Assembly (NCBI GenBank): GCA_023954095.1
Contig: JAMLIQ010000007.1
Location: 24,564-88,563, forward strand
DNA length: 64,000 bases
Source: Burkholderiaceae bacterium
GTDB lineage: Bacteria; Pseudomonadota; Gammaproteobacteria; Burkholderiales; Burkholderiaceae_C
Reading direction: 5' to 3'
The position numbers were made by a program, and so were the translations under genes. The notes beneath the pieces are model-generated. The model was given only the letters and a program-made list of their open reading frames with translations. It was not told where the DNA came from and searched no databases. Numbering within the stretch: the stretch's first letter is position 1; each line of letters starts with the position of its first letter. This document shows positions 31,517 through 40,107 of the stretch, in pieces.

Positions 31517-33375
31517 AGCAAATCCAGCCGCAGGCGCTGGTGCAGCAGCGCCTTGAAACGTTTGACCACCGCCAGTGCGTCCTTGAGAAGGTCGCGTTCC
31601 AGGCTGCTCAGGTGCCGCGGATCGGCATTGCCGGTGACGGGGCGGCCCATGTCGATTTCCATCAGCCCGGCCTGCAGACGCAGCCCCATCAGGAAATGCA
31701 GGCTCTGCACCAGCTCCTGGCCCAGGGCAGCGTCCAGCGTGCCGTCGGCCACCAGGGCGCTGATCCGCTCGGCAGTGCCGGTGGCGCCCACGTGGCGGGC
31801 CAGCGCCAGGCTGCGCACGCCGTGCACGATGGGGAAAATGCCCGCTTTCTTCAGGTTGATGTGCCGCGCATCGTCACCCAGGCCCAGCAGCCGGCTCCAC
31901 CAGCTGGATGCCACGCCAAACTGCTCGACCACGGCGGCAAATCGTGCCACCAGGGCGTCGTTGTCGGTCGCCAGCGCCATCAGGCCGCCGCGCACCTGCG
32001 CCAGCAGGGCCGCATCTCCCGCCACGGCATGGGCGTCCAGAAAGATCGCCAGATTCATCAGGCTGTCACCGTCGGGCTGCAGCAGCCACTGGCGTGCGCG
32101 CTGCGTGAACGCGCTGGCCGTACCGCGCCAGGCCGGGTTGCTGAGCATGATGCGGCCCGGGCATTCGGGGTAGCCAAAGCGCTCCAGAACGGCAGAGAAG
32201 CGCTGGCAGATGGCATCAAGCTGGGGCGGCGGGGTGTAGCCGTCGCGCAGCACCAGGCCGTTGTCCTGGTCGGTCTTGAGCAGTTGTTCGCCGCGCCCCT
32301 CGCTGCCCATCACAAAAAGGCAGCTGTGGGCGACCAGGTCGGCCGGGGCCACCATGCCCCAGGCACGCTCGAACAGGCGGGCGTTGAGCTGCTGCACCAG
32401 CCTGGCCATCAGGCCGATGCGCGTGCCGCTGCGGTGCAGCGCCGCGATCAGCCGGGTGGTTTGCGCGGCGGCCTGGGCCAGCGCCTCCAGGTCCTGCGCC
32501 TGCTCGATCTGTACCGTGATCAGGTGCGAATGGTTGGACAGGAAGCTGAACAGGTCCAGCGCCTCCAGGATGCCCCGCACCTGGTCGTCCTCGCCCAGCA
32601 CCACCAGGCGGTGCACGCGCGCACGCAGCAGCAGCGCCATGGCGTCGCCCAGCGTATCGGATGCGCGCACGGTAACCACCGGACTGCTGGCAAGTTCGCC
32701 CACGGCCAGCTGGTCCAGCGGGCGCCCGTCCAGAATGGCGCGCTGCAGTGTGGTGTTGGTGAAAATGCCCAGCCCGCCCGCCAGCCCGGTAACGAGCACG
32801 CTGGTGGTGCGCTGCGCCTGAAACAGCTTTACCACCGTGACGATGTCGCAGTCTGCGCTCACCGTATGTGCCGGGCGCAAATAGGCTTCGTCCACGCGGG
32901 CCAGGGTGAGCGACTGGCGCTCGTGCTGGCCTGGCCGCTGGGCCAGCACGCTGAGCTTGTGCCCAATGTCGGAAAACAGCAGCGCACCAAAGCTGGCATT
33001 GCGCGCAATCAGCTCGTTCACCGTTTCGTGGGCCAGTTGGTAGGCCACCACCTCCTCGGCAGCCACGAAGCGGCTGCTGGCGCGCCCGGCCACCAGGCCC
33101 CGGCCATCGAAGCTGTCGTCGGGGCCGTAGGTGGCCTGCACCTCGCCGCCCTCGGACTGCGTGACAAAACCCTTGATGAGGATGAACAGGTGCGTGGGCA
33201 CCGCCCCCTGCTCCAGCACCACGGCGCCCTCGGGGAAATAGGCAATGTCCACGCTGGCGCGCACCAGGCGCTGCTCGTCCGGGCTCAGGCAGTCAAAGGG
33301 CGAAGCGGCAAAATTGAAGGCATTGGGCATGGCGGTTGAGCACGCAGGGCACGGAGCACGCTGCGGCCCCGCCAT
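31513..33375 (-). CDS. Cyclic-nucleotide-type / CBS pair / DUF294 nucleotidyltransferase protein (copy B)
   Basis: A 620-residue protein with the same order as copy A at 6509-8377: cNMP-binding-like domain (about 25-135, YFPEGAVVLEQGAVPTHLFIL), two CBS domains (about 160-290), nucleotidyltransferase core GSEGRGEQLLKTDQDN, then the DUF294 C-terminal region with the closing helix SLERDLLKDALAVVKRFK. The D-x-D pair is intact. Its ATG follows the stop of the isomerase gene directly (TGA-ATG); an internal ATG at 33330 is an alternative start. Substrate unknown. Confidence 0.86.
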   Translation of the reverse strand: MAGPQRAPCPACSTAMPNAFNFAASPFDCLSPDEQRLVRASVDIAYFPEGAVVLEQGAVPTHLFILIKGFVTQSEGGEVQATYGPDDSFDGRGLVAGRASSRFVAAEEVVAYQLAHETVNELIARNASFGALLFSDIGHKLSVLAQRPGQHERQSLTLARVDEAYLRPAHTVSADCDIVTVVKLFQAQRTTSVLVTGLAGGLGIFTNTTLQRAILDGRPLDQLAVGELASSPVVTVRASDTLGDAMALLLRARVHRLVVLGEDDQVRGILEALDLFSFLSNHSHLITVQIEQAQDLEALAQAAAQTTRLIAALHRSGTRIGLMARLVQQLNARLFERAWGMVAPADLVAHSCLFVMGSEGRGEQLLKTDQDNGLVLRDGYTPPPQLDAICQRFSAVLERFGYPECPGRIMLSNPAWRGTASAFTQRARQWLLQPDGDSLMNLAIFLDAHAVAGDAALLAQVRGGLMALATDNDALVARFAAVVEQFGVASSWWSRLLGLGDDARHINLKKAGIFPIVHGVRSLALARHVGATGTAERISALVADGTLDAALGQELVQSLHFLMGLRLQAGLMEIDMGRPVTGNADPRHLSSLERDLLKDALAVVKRFKALLHQRLRLDLL

Positions 33376-34017
33376 TCAACCCGGCAGGCCTTGCGCCACG
33401 CTTGCGGCAGCATCCCAGCCGGTGTCGAACCAGGCATCGCCCTCCAGCCAGGCGCGCAGCATGGGCAGGCTGTCCATGCCCCAGAAGACCTTGCCATCGA
33501 CCTCGAAGGCGGGCACGCCAAACACACCGCGTGCAGCGGCGGCGTCGGTATTGCTGCGCAGCAGCGCCTTGGGGCGTGCGCCGTCGGCATTCTCGGGCTT
33601 GCGTTGGGGCTCCAGCTCGGCCGCCAGGGCTTCGAGGCGCTGCGCATCGAGTGCATCGTGCCCGCCCTGCCAGACATGGCGGAACACCGTGCCCGCGACA
33701 AAGCGGTTGATGCTGCCGTCGCGGCTGCAGGCCAGCGCCTGGCGCAGCAGGGGCAGCGGATGGAACGGGTGGCGCGCAGGCATGGTGAGCGGCACGCCCA
33801 GCGAATGGCCCAGCCAGACAGCGTGGCGGTAAGTCCAGTCGCGCTTGGGAGCAATGCCCGCAGGGCCGGGGTTGCCATGCTGCTGCAGCAAGGCGCCCAG
33901 CAGCACCGGCCGGTACTCCACGCTGTGGCTCAGGCCTTCGAGCACCTCCGGCAGGCGCTCGAAGGCCAGCCAGGCATAGGGCGAGACAAAGTCCAGGTGA
34001 AAAACGATGTGTTTCAT
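33376..34017 (-). CDS. 2-hydroxychromene-2-carboxylate isomerase family (DsbA-like fold)
   Basis: A 213-residue thioredoxin-fold protein of the HCCA isomerase/GST-kappa group: start HIVFHLDFVSPYAWLAFERLP, with the Ser of VSPYA at the glutathione position in place of a catalytic Cys, and the closing GVFGVPAFEVDGKVFWGMD. In naphthalene degraders such enzymes isomerise hydroxychromene carboxylate, but no aromatic pathway is next to it, so the substrate is open. ATG 34017 overlaps the DUF1289 stop by four bases, fixing the start. Confidence 0.88.
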   Translation of the reverse strand: MKHIVFHLDFVSPYAWLAFERLPEVLEGLSHSVEYRPVLLGALLQQHGNPGPAGIAPKRDWTYRHAVWLGHSLGVPLTMPARHPFHPLPLLRQALACSRDGSINRFVAGTVFRHVWQGGHDALDAQRLEALAAELEPQRKPENADGARPKALLRSNTDAAAARGVFGVPAFEVDGKVFWGMDSLPMLRAWLEGDAWFDTGWDAAASVAQGLPG

Positions 34018-34292
34018 GGCTGCAGCTCCTGGGACGCGGGTTCCGGCGGGAAAGGCATGGCGGCGCGCTGTGCCAGCCGCGCCCAGATCGCCAGGCGCTG
34101 CGCACGGTCCGCCGTCGACCAGGCACGGATTTCCGCCACCGTGCGGAAGCACCCTTCGCAGTGCCCCCCATCAGGCGCCATGCGGCATACCGAGATGCAG
34201 GGCGACGGGATCACTTCATCGGAATTTTGATCAAAATAGCCTGCAGCGCCCAACAGGCGTGCGCGAGCAGCTATTGCTTCAGTAGCAATCAT
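34014..34292 (-). CDS. DUF1289 Cys-rich protein (putative Fe-S)
   Basis: A 92-residue protein. The conserved DUF1289 core is PSPCISVCRMAPDGGHCEGC followed by the RTVAEIRAWS helix; its four Cys could bind a metal or cluster. The first 23 residues (MIATEAIAARARLLGAAGYF and on) are encoded by a palindromic repeat, so the true family domain begins only after it. The ATG overlaps the ybaK stop by four bases. DUF1289 proteins have no settled function. Confidence 0.85.
   Translation of the reverse strand: MIATEAIAARARLLGAAGYFDQNSDEVIPSPCISVCRMAPDGGHCEGCFRTVAEIRAWSTADRAQRLAIWARLAQRAAMPFPPEPASQELQP
34226..34292 (-). repeat. Palindromic repeat copy forming the N-terminus of the DUF1289 gene
   Basis: On the minus strand: GAAGCAATAGCTGCTCGCGC, a GGGCGCTGCAGGC segment and TATTTTGATCAAAAT. 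It matches the copy at 22440 in sequence and in reading frame (EAIAARA against ETIADSA). It supplies the start region of the DUF1289 gene. Confidence 0.75.
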
Positions 34293-34780
34293 GGTGCTGC
34301 CGGTTCCTGCGCCACATCCACCACGGGTGCGCCGGTCAGCCGCTGCAGATCGCCCGGGTGCAGCGGAAACACGCCATGCGGGTGCCCGGCTGCGGCCCAC
34401 ACCACGTCAAAGCGCAGCAGGTCGCGGTCGATCAGCGTGACGGGGGGCGTGGCGTGCGCAACGGGCGAGACACCCCCAATGGAAAATCCTGTGCGCTCCT
34501 TCACGAACTGCGCATCGGCCCGGCCGATGGTGCCCACCAGGGCCACCACCTTCTTTTCATCGACCCGCCGGTCGCCCGAGGTGATGACCAGCACTGCGGC
34601 ATCGTCGTCCTTGCGCCGGAAGATGATGCTCTTGGCCACCTGGCCTACCGCAATGCCCAGCGCATCGGCCGCCTGCTGCGCGGTGCGGCAGGCATCGCCC
34701 AGCATCTGCGGCGGGTGGGGGTGGCCCTGGGCCTGCAATTGCGCAGCCACGCGCTGCACGGTTTCTGGTAAATCTTTCAT
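34289..34780 (-). CDS. ybaK: YbaK/EbsC-family aminoacyl-tRNA deacylase
   Basis: A 163-residue trans-editing protein of the YbaK/ProX superfamily, which hydrolyses mischarged aminoacyl-tRNA. Visible features are the conserved Lys in VAKSIIFRRK, VITSGDRRVDEKKV, SIGGVSPVAH and the closing AAGHPHGVFPLHP. The frame opens at a TTG (34789), but ATG 34780 is a more normal start. It is the first gene of a five-gene run ending at 30875 in which every junction overlaps or abuts. The exact amino-acid specificity cannot be told. Confidence 0.9.
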   Translation of the reverse strand: MKDLPETVQRVAAQLQAQGHPHPPQMLGDACRTAQQAADALGIAVGQVAKSIIFRRKDDDAAVLVITSGDRRVDEKKVVALVGTIGRADAQFVKERTGFSIGGVSPVAHATPPVTLIDRDLLRFDVVWAAAGHPHGVFPLHPGDLQRLTGAPVVDVAQEPAAP

Positions 34781-35014
34781 GGCATTCAAGCAATAGAGGG
34801 GGCTTGGGGAAACAGCCCTGAATCCTACCTCTCTTGCGATCCGGGCGATCTACGCAGCCGACACTGCAACACCTCGGCGGGGACAGGCGGCAGCCATTCT
34901 CGCGTGCGCGCACAGCGCGGTGTGCGGGACACCGTCATGGGCACGCAGACCTGGGGGAATTAACGCAAACGAGACCCTGCGGCGAGCGCTGTCAGCACTA
35001 TGATGGAGCGGTCC

Positions 35015-36733
35015 ATGAATGCCATCCGCACCTGTCTGCTCTTCTTGTGCCTGCTTGTCGCCGGACCCTCCTGGGCATGGGCAGCCCCGATTTTTCTGGA
35101 CGACCACGCCCAGGGCCTGGCACTCTCAGAGCCCGGCCACACACTGTGGCTGCAGGACGACACCGGCGCACTGACCCTGGATGATGTGCGCAGCGCCGAC
35201 CAGGACCGCCGCTTTGAACCGGCCCCCCCTGCTTTGCAGCGCAGCCGCGGTGCGCAGGCGCACTGGTTCAAGCTGCAAATGGAACAACGCACCCACGCGG
35301 GCGACTGGGTCTTGGCCACGCAGACCACCGCCCTCAAGGACGTACAGTTCTTTGGCCCGTTCGACAGCATGGGACGCACGCTGGCGCCGCCGGTGCACAC
35401 CGGGTTGTCGCAGGTTTTTTCAACGCGCCCGCTCGCGAGCGAACGCTATCTGATGCGGCTGCAGCTGCCCGCCCCCGGCGTCTACACGGTGTATGCGCGC
35501 CTGGTCAGCGACGCTGCGCCCATTCTGGGCCTGTCGGTGTGGGACACCGCTGAATACCTGCAATGGCGGCAGCACAAGCGGCTGTTCGACGGCATGTGCT
35601 ACGGCATCCTGCTCGCGCTGCTGATCTACAACCTGGTTCTCGCAGCCATTTTTCGTGATGCGGCCTACGGCTACTACGTGGGGCAATGCACCTTTGCGCT
35701 GCTCACGCTCGCCAGTTTCAACGGGCACGCTGCCCACTACCTGTGGGGCGACTGGCCCTGGTGGCAAGAGCGCAGCAACGTCGTACTGCCCGGCCTGTGG
35801 ATGCTGTTTGCCATGCTGTTTGCGCGCAGCTTTCTGGAGGCCCGTCTGGTCCCCTGGCTCAACCGGGCATTCCTGGCAGTGGGCGCCCTCGCCTCGCTTT
35901 CGATACTGCTGGCCATCGCAGGCCAACTGGGTCTGGCACAGGCCCTGAACGAAGGCATGGCCACCGGGGGCGCACTGCTGGCCACTGCGGGCGCCCTTGT
36001 CATCATGCGGCGGGGCTACGTGCCTGCCCGTTGGTACCTGGGCGGCCAGGCCGCCTTGTTTCTCTCGGCGCTGGGTGTGGTGCTGGTCAACTGGAAAATC
36101 GTCGATGCCCCCTTCCTCCTGGCCAACGGTCTACAGATCGGCGTAGCGGTCGAGATGGTCGTCTTTGCGCTGGCGCTGAGCACCCGCATCGGCCGCATGC
36201 GCAGCACCCAGACCAGGCTGCGCCTGCAGGCCGAGCACCTGGCCACTGCCGCCGCGACGGACCCCCTGACCGGGCTGGCCAACCGCACGGGCCTGGCCCA
36301 GGGCGCCGCACGGGTGCTGGCCGATGGCACGGCCATCACGGTCATGCTGCTTGACCTGGACCGGTTCAAGCCCATCAACGATGCACACGGGCATGACGCG
36401 GGCGACGTGGTGCTGCGCACGGTGGCCCAGCGACTGCAGTCCCAGATCCGGCCCCACGACCTGGTGGCGCGGCTGGGCGGAGACGAATTCATCCTCCTGC
36501 TGGCGGGCCACCTGCCCGATGCGCAATTGGCAGCCATGGCCGAACGGCTGGGCGCCGCCATCCAGGCGCCGATCCATTTCCAGGGCAAGGCCTTGACGGT
36601 GGGTTCGAGCACCGGTATCGCACGCAGTCCGCAGGACGGCCGAACCCTGACCGAACTGGTACGCAGCGCCGACAGGGCCATGTACCAGGCCAAGCAGGCG
36701 CACGGCGGCTACGCCTTCCATCGCACCGCCTGA
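35015..36733 (+). CDS. 7TMR-DISM diguanylate cyclase
   Basis: A 572-residue membrane receptor. After a signal peptide (about 1-24, ending WAWAA) comes a periplasmic 7TMR-DISM extracellular domain (to about 180), seven membrane helices (about 190-385), a short coiled coil and a C-terminal GGDEF domain (about 405-570). The catalytic motif LGGDEF is intact and the inhibitory RxxD site (RPHD) is exactly five residues before it, so it should make cyclic-di-GMP with product inhibition. GGAGCG just before ATG 35015 favours it over the ATG at 35000. The 34781-35014 gap shows no clear promoter. Confidence 0.92.
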   Translation: MNAIRTCLLFLCLLVAGPSWAWAAPIFLDDHAQGLALSEPGHTLWLQDDTGALTLDDVRSADQDRRFEPAPPALQRSRGAQAHWFKLQMEQRTHAGDWVLATQTTALKDVQFFGPFDSMGRTLAPPVHTGLSQVFSTRPLASERYLMRLQLPAPGVYTVYARLVSDAAPILGLSVWDTAEYLQWRQHKRLFDGMCYGILLALLIYNLVLAAIFRDAAYGYYVGQCTFALLTLASFNGHAAHYLWGDWPWWQERSNVVLPGLWMLFAMLFARSFLEARLVPWLNRAFLAVGALASLSILLAIAGQLGLAQALNEGMATGGALLATAGALVIMRRGYVPARWYLGGQAALFLSALGVVLVNWKIVDAPFLLANGLQIGVAVEMVVFALALSTRIGRMRSTQTRLRLQAEHLATAAATDPLTGLANRTGLAQGAARVLADGTAITVMLLDLDRFKPINDAHGHDAGDVVLRTVAQRLQSQIRPHDLVARLGGDEFILLLAGHLPDAQLAAMAERLGAAIQAPIHFQGKALTVGSSTGIARSPQDGRTLTELVRSADRAMYQAKQAHGGYAFHRTA

Positions 36734-36734
36734 T

Positions 36735-36787
36735 GGCGGGCGCCGGGGAAGCCGTGCGGGGCATCGGCAGCGATGCCGCCGCCCGCC
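36735..36787. terminator. Nested hairpin between convergent genes
   Basis: Outer arms GGCGGGCG (36735-36742) and CGCCCGCC (36780-36787) enclose a perfect inner stem GGCATCG-GCAG-CGATGCC (36760-36777). It fills the gap between the cyclase and liuE stops. No T-run is present. Confidence 0.5.
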
Positions 36788-36788
36788 C

Positions 36789-37697
36789 TCAACTCCCCCG
36801 CTTGTTCAGCAGCGCGGTGGCCGCGCGCGAGTTGGGCTTGCGCCCCAGAAAATCGCTGATGTAGGCCCCGGCGTCGATGAGCTTGTCGAGGTCAATGCCG
36901 GTTTCTATGCCCATGCCGTGCAGCATGTAAACGACGTCTTCCGTGGCGACATTGCCCGTGGCGCCCTTGGCATAGGGACAGCCGCCCAGGCCCGCCACGG
37001 AGGACTGGAAGTTCCACACCCCCAGCTCCAGCGCGGCCAGCGTGTTGGACAGCGCCTGGCCGTAGGTATCGTGAAAGTGGCCCGACACCTCGTTGATGGC
37101 GTAGTGCTGCAGCGCGGCCTCGATGGCGCGCTGCACCTTGCGCGGCGTGCCCACGCCAATGGTGTCGGCCACGTCCACGCGCTGCACGCCAATGCCCTTG
37201 AGCAGCCCGGCCAGGTAGGCCACACGCTCGGGCGCAATCTCACCCTCATAAGGGCAACCCACGGTACAGCTCATGGCGCCGCGCACTGCAATGCCGGCAG
37301 CCAGCGCAGCCTCGACCACCGGCGCAAAACGCTCAATGCTCTCGGCAATGCTGCAGTTGATGTTTTTCTGGCTGAAGGCTTCGCTGGCCGAGCCGAAGAC
37401 GACGATTTCGTCGGGCTTGTCGAGCACGGCCGCCTCAAAACCCTGGAGGTTGGGCGTGAGCACCGAGTAACGCACACCGCTCTGGCGCTGCACGCCCTGC
37501 ATCACCGCGTGGTTGTCGGCCATCTGCGGCACCCATTTGGGCGACACGTAGCTGGTGACCTCGATCTCTTGCAGGCCCGCCGCTTGCAGGCGGTGCACCA
37601 GCCCGATCTTGACCTCGGCCGGTACGGGCAATTTCTCGTTCTGCAGGCCGTCGCGCGGGCCGACATCGATGAGTTGAACGCGGGTGGGGATATTCAT
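36789..37697 (-). CDS. liuE: Hydroxymethylglutaryl-CoA lyase
   Basis: Last step of leucine degradation: splits HMG-CoA into acetyl-CoA and acetoacetate. The 302-residue TIM-barrel protein shows DVGPRDGLQNE near the start (catalytic Arg-Asp), metal-binding His pair in SGHFHDTYGQ, and the active-site Cys loop GLGGCPYAKGATGN. ATG 37697 is chosen; a GTG one codon earlier is possible. It is the last gene of the liu cluster, after a ghrA remnant. Confidence 0.94.
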   Translation of the reverse strand: MNIPTRVQLIDVGPRDGLQNEKLPVPAEVKIGLVHRLQAAGLQEIEVTSYVSPKWVPQMADNHAVMQGVQRQSGVRYSVLTPNLQGFEAAVLDKPDEIVVFGSASEAFSQKNINCSIAESIERFAPVVEAALAAGIAVRGAMSCTVGCPYEGEIAPERVAYLAGLLKGIGVQRVDVADTIGVGTPRKVQRAIEAALQHYAINEVSGHFHDTYGQALSNTLAALELGVWNFQSSVAGLGGCPYAKGATGNVATEDVVYMLHGMGIETGIDLDKLIDAGAYISDFLGRKPNSRAATALLNKRGS

Positions 37698-37729
37698 CAC
37701 AGGATTCTCAACATGAAAGTTTCAGTAGC

Positions 37730-38065
37730 TCAATAGCCGCGCACGGGGTCCACGATACCGGCAATGGCCTCGCCACGCTCCAGCGCGCCAATCTTGCCCA
37801 CCATCTGCGCGATGCTCTCATCCCGCAGTGTGCGTGCCAAGGTGTGCGGCGTCAACATGGTGCGGGAGTGACCCCAGGACGGGTGGTTAGCAGGCAGCGG
37901 CTCGGTGCGGAACACATCGAGCGTGGCGCCAGCGAGGTGGCCGCTGTCGAGCAGCGCCAGCAGATCATCGTCCCCCAGATGCGCGCCGCGCGCCACGTTG
38001 ATGGCATAGCCGCCTGGCGGCAGATGCGGCAGGCTGGCACGGTTCAAGGCGATGTTCATGGTCAA
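37730..38065 (-). pseudogene. C-terminal remnant of a GhrA-like 2-hydroxyacid dehydrogenase
   Basis: A 111-residue frame covers only the last third of glyoxylate/hydroxypyruvate reductase A: LPPGGYAINVARGAHL, DLLALLDSGHLAGATLDVF, EPLPANHP and the C-terminal DPVRGY. Full-length relatives have about 310 residues. Only 23 bases separate it from the liuD stop, so the N-terminal two thirds, including most of the NAD-binding fold and the catalytic Arg, have been deleted rather than frameshifted. The frame itself is open and could still be translated from the liu mRNA, but it should not be an active enzyme. Confidence 0.8.
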
Positions 38066-38088
38066 AACGTCCCCCAGCCGCCCTCCTC

Positions 38089-40107
38089 CTACGCCGCGGT
38101 CAACTTGAGCAACTCGGCGCCTTCAGCCACCTGATCGCCCGGCGCGTAGAGCAGCTCGGCCACCACGCCGTCAAGCGGTGCGGCAATGGTGTGCTCCATC
38201 TTCATGGCTTCCATCACGGCCAGGGCCTGGCCCTTGCTCACTTTGTCGCCCGCCTGCACGGCAAACGACACCACCTTGCCCGGCATGGGCGCGGTCAGGC
38301 GCCCGCCTTCGTCCTGGTCCTCACCGGCATGGGCGAGCAGGTCGATGGCGACGATCTGCGTCGCGCCTTGCGGGGTGAAGACATGGTCGGTCTCGCCCTG
38401 GGCGTAGACAGCGGCCAGGGTGCGCTGGCCTGCGTACTGCAGGTCGATGCCGCGCCCGGCGTGCGCAAATACCAGCGGGCCGGTCACAGCCTCGGCGCCC
38501 TCGCCCACCGTCAGGCGCAAGGCGCCGCCGTGCAGATAGGCCAGGCTGGCCTTGGCATGCACACCGCCAAAATCAAATTCGAAGCGGCGCTCCACCAGAC
38601 CGTGCGAACGCCAGCCATCGCGGCGGCTGAACGGGTCTGCACCTTCGCTGGCGCGCTCGTGCAGCAGGGTTTGCGCCACGGCAGCGGCAGCGGCCAGGGG
38701 CAGGCCCACGCTCTCCTGCTTGAACAGCACGCCCTCCTCGCGCGGAATCAGGGCAGTATCCAACTGGGCTTTGGCAAACGACTCGGTGCGCGCGACGCGG
38801 CGCAGGAATTGCACGTTGGTGGCCAGGCCAACGATGTGGGTCTGCGCCAGGGCCTCGTCCAGCCGCGCCAGGGCCTGCTCGCGCGTGTCGCCATGCACGA
38901 TGAGCTTGGCCACCATGGAATCGTAGAACGGGCTGATCGCATCGCCCTGGCGCACGCCAGAGTCCACACGCACCGCGCCGCGTTCAAACGTCACGCACTC
39001 GGGCAGCGCATACACGTTGAGCGCGCCGGTGGCGGGCAGGAAGTTGTTGTCGGGGTTTTCCGCGCAAATGCGCGCCTCGATGGCGTGGCCGGTGATGCGC
39101 AGGTCTTCCTGCTTCAAAGGCAAGGGCTCGCCCGAGGCCACGCGCAGCTGCCACTCCACCAGATCCAGCCCGGTGATGGCCTCGGTCACGGGGTGCTCCA
39201 CCTGCAGGCGGGTGTTCATCTCCATGAAGTAGAACTTCATCTGGTCGGGCCGCTCGTAGCCGCCCGGCTGCTCCACGATGAACTCCACCGTGCCCGCGCC
39301 CACATAGTTCACGGCCTTGGCGGCGGCCACGGCGGCCTCGCCCATCTGTGCGCGCAGTTCGGGCGTCATGCCGGGGGCGGGGGCCTCTTCCAGCACTTTC
39401 TGGTGGCGGCGCTGCACCGAACAGTCGCGCTCGAACAGGTAGACCACGTCCCCATGCGTATCGCCAAACACCTGGATCTCGATGTGGCGGGGGCGCTGCA
39501 CGTACTTTTCCACCAGCACCGCATCGTCGCCAAAGCTGTTGATGGCTTCGCGCTTGCACGATTCGAGCGCGGCGGCAAAGTCCTCGCTCTTGTCCACCGC
39601 ACGCATGCCCTTGCCGCCGCCGCCCGCGCTGGCCTTGATGAGCACGGGGTAGCCGATGCGGTCGGCCTCGCGCTGCAGCAGGGCGGGGTCCTGGTCTGCG
39701 CCGTGGTAGCCGGGCACCAGGGGCACGCCGGCCTTTTCCATGAGCTGCTTGGACTCGGCCTTGAGCCCCATGTCCTTGATGGCCGAGGCGGGCGGGCCAA
39801 TGAACACCAGGCCCGCCGCCGCGCAGGCCTGGGCGAAGTCTTCGTTCTCGCTCAGGAAGCCATAGCCCGGGTGGATGGCCTGCGCGCCCGTGGCCTGGGC
39901 GGCCTCGATGATGCGCTCCCAGCGCAGGTAGCTGTCCTTGGGCGCGCTGCCGCCGATGTGCACGGCCTCGTCACACACGGCGACATGTTTGGCGTTGGCG
40001 TCGGCGTCGGAATACACGGCGACGGTTTTCACGCCCAGGCGCCTGGCCGTGGCGGCGACACGGCAGGCGATCTCGCCTCGGTTTGCAATCAGAATCTTTT
40101 TGAACAT
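38089..40107 (-). CDS. liuD: Methylcrotonyl-CoA carboxylase biotin-containing alpha subunit
   Basis: A 672-residue biotin carboxylase fused to a biotin carrier domain. The N-terminal carboxylase has IANRGEIACRV, the ATP-grasp glycine loop KASAGGGGKGMR and the EMNTRLQVEHPVTE signature; the C-terminal carrier has EAMKMEH with biotinyl Lys636. It carboxylates biotin for the partner carboxyltransferase encoded at 42149-43756. Other acyl-CoA carboxylases look alike; the presence of liuA, liuB, liuC and liuE nearby supports methylcrotonyl-CoA. The ATG follows the stop of the DUF4126 gene without a gap. Confidence 0.92.
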   Translation of the reverse strand: MFKKILIANRGEIACRVAATARRLGVKTVAVYSDADANAKHVAVCDEAVHIGGSAPKDSYLRWERIIEAAQATGAQAIHPGYGFLSENEDFAQACAAAGLVFIGPPASAIKDMGLKAESKQLMEKAGVPLVPGYHGADQDPALLQREADRIGYPVLIKASAGGGGKGMRAVDKSEDFAAALESCKREAINSFGDDAVLVEKYVQRPRHIEIQVFGDTHGDVVYLFERDCSVQRRHQKVLEEAPAPGMTPELRAQMGEAAVAAAKAVNYVGAGTVEFIVEQPGGYERPDQMKFYFMEMNTRLQVEHPVTEAITGLDLVEWQLRVASGEPLPLKQEDLRITGHAIEARICAENPDNNFLPATGALNVYALPECVTFERGAVRVDSGVRQGDAISPFYDSMVAKLIVHGDTREQALARLDEALAQTHIVGLATNVQFLRRVARTESFAKAQLDTALIPREEGVLFKQESVGLPLAAAAAVAQTLLHERASEGADPFSRRDGWRSHGLVERRFEFDFGGVHAKASLAYLHGGALRLTVGEGAEAVTGPLVFAHAGRGIDLQYAGQRTLAAVYAQGETDHVFTPQGATQIVAIDLLAHAGEDQDEGGRLTAPMPGKVVSFAVQAGDKVSKGQALAVMEAMKMEHTIAAPLDGVVAELLYAPGDQVAEGAELLKLTAA

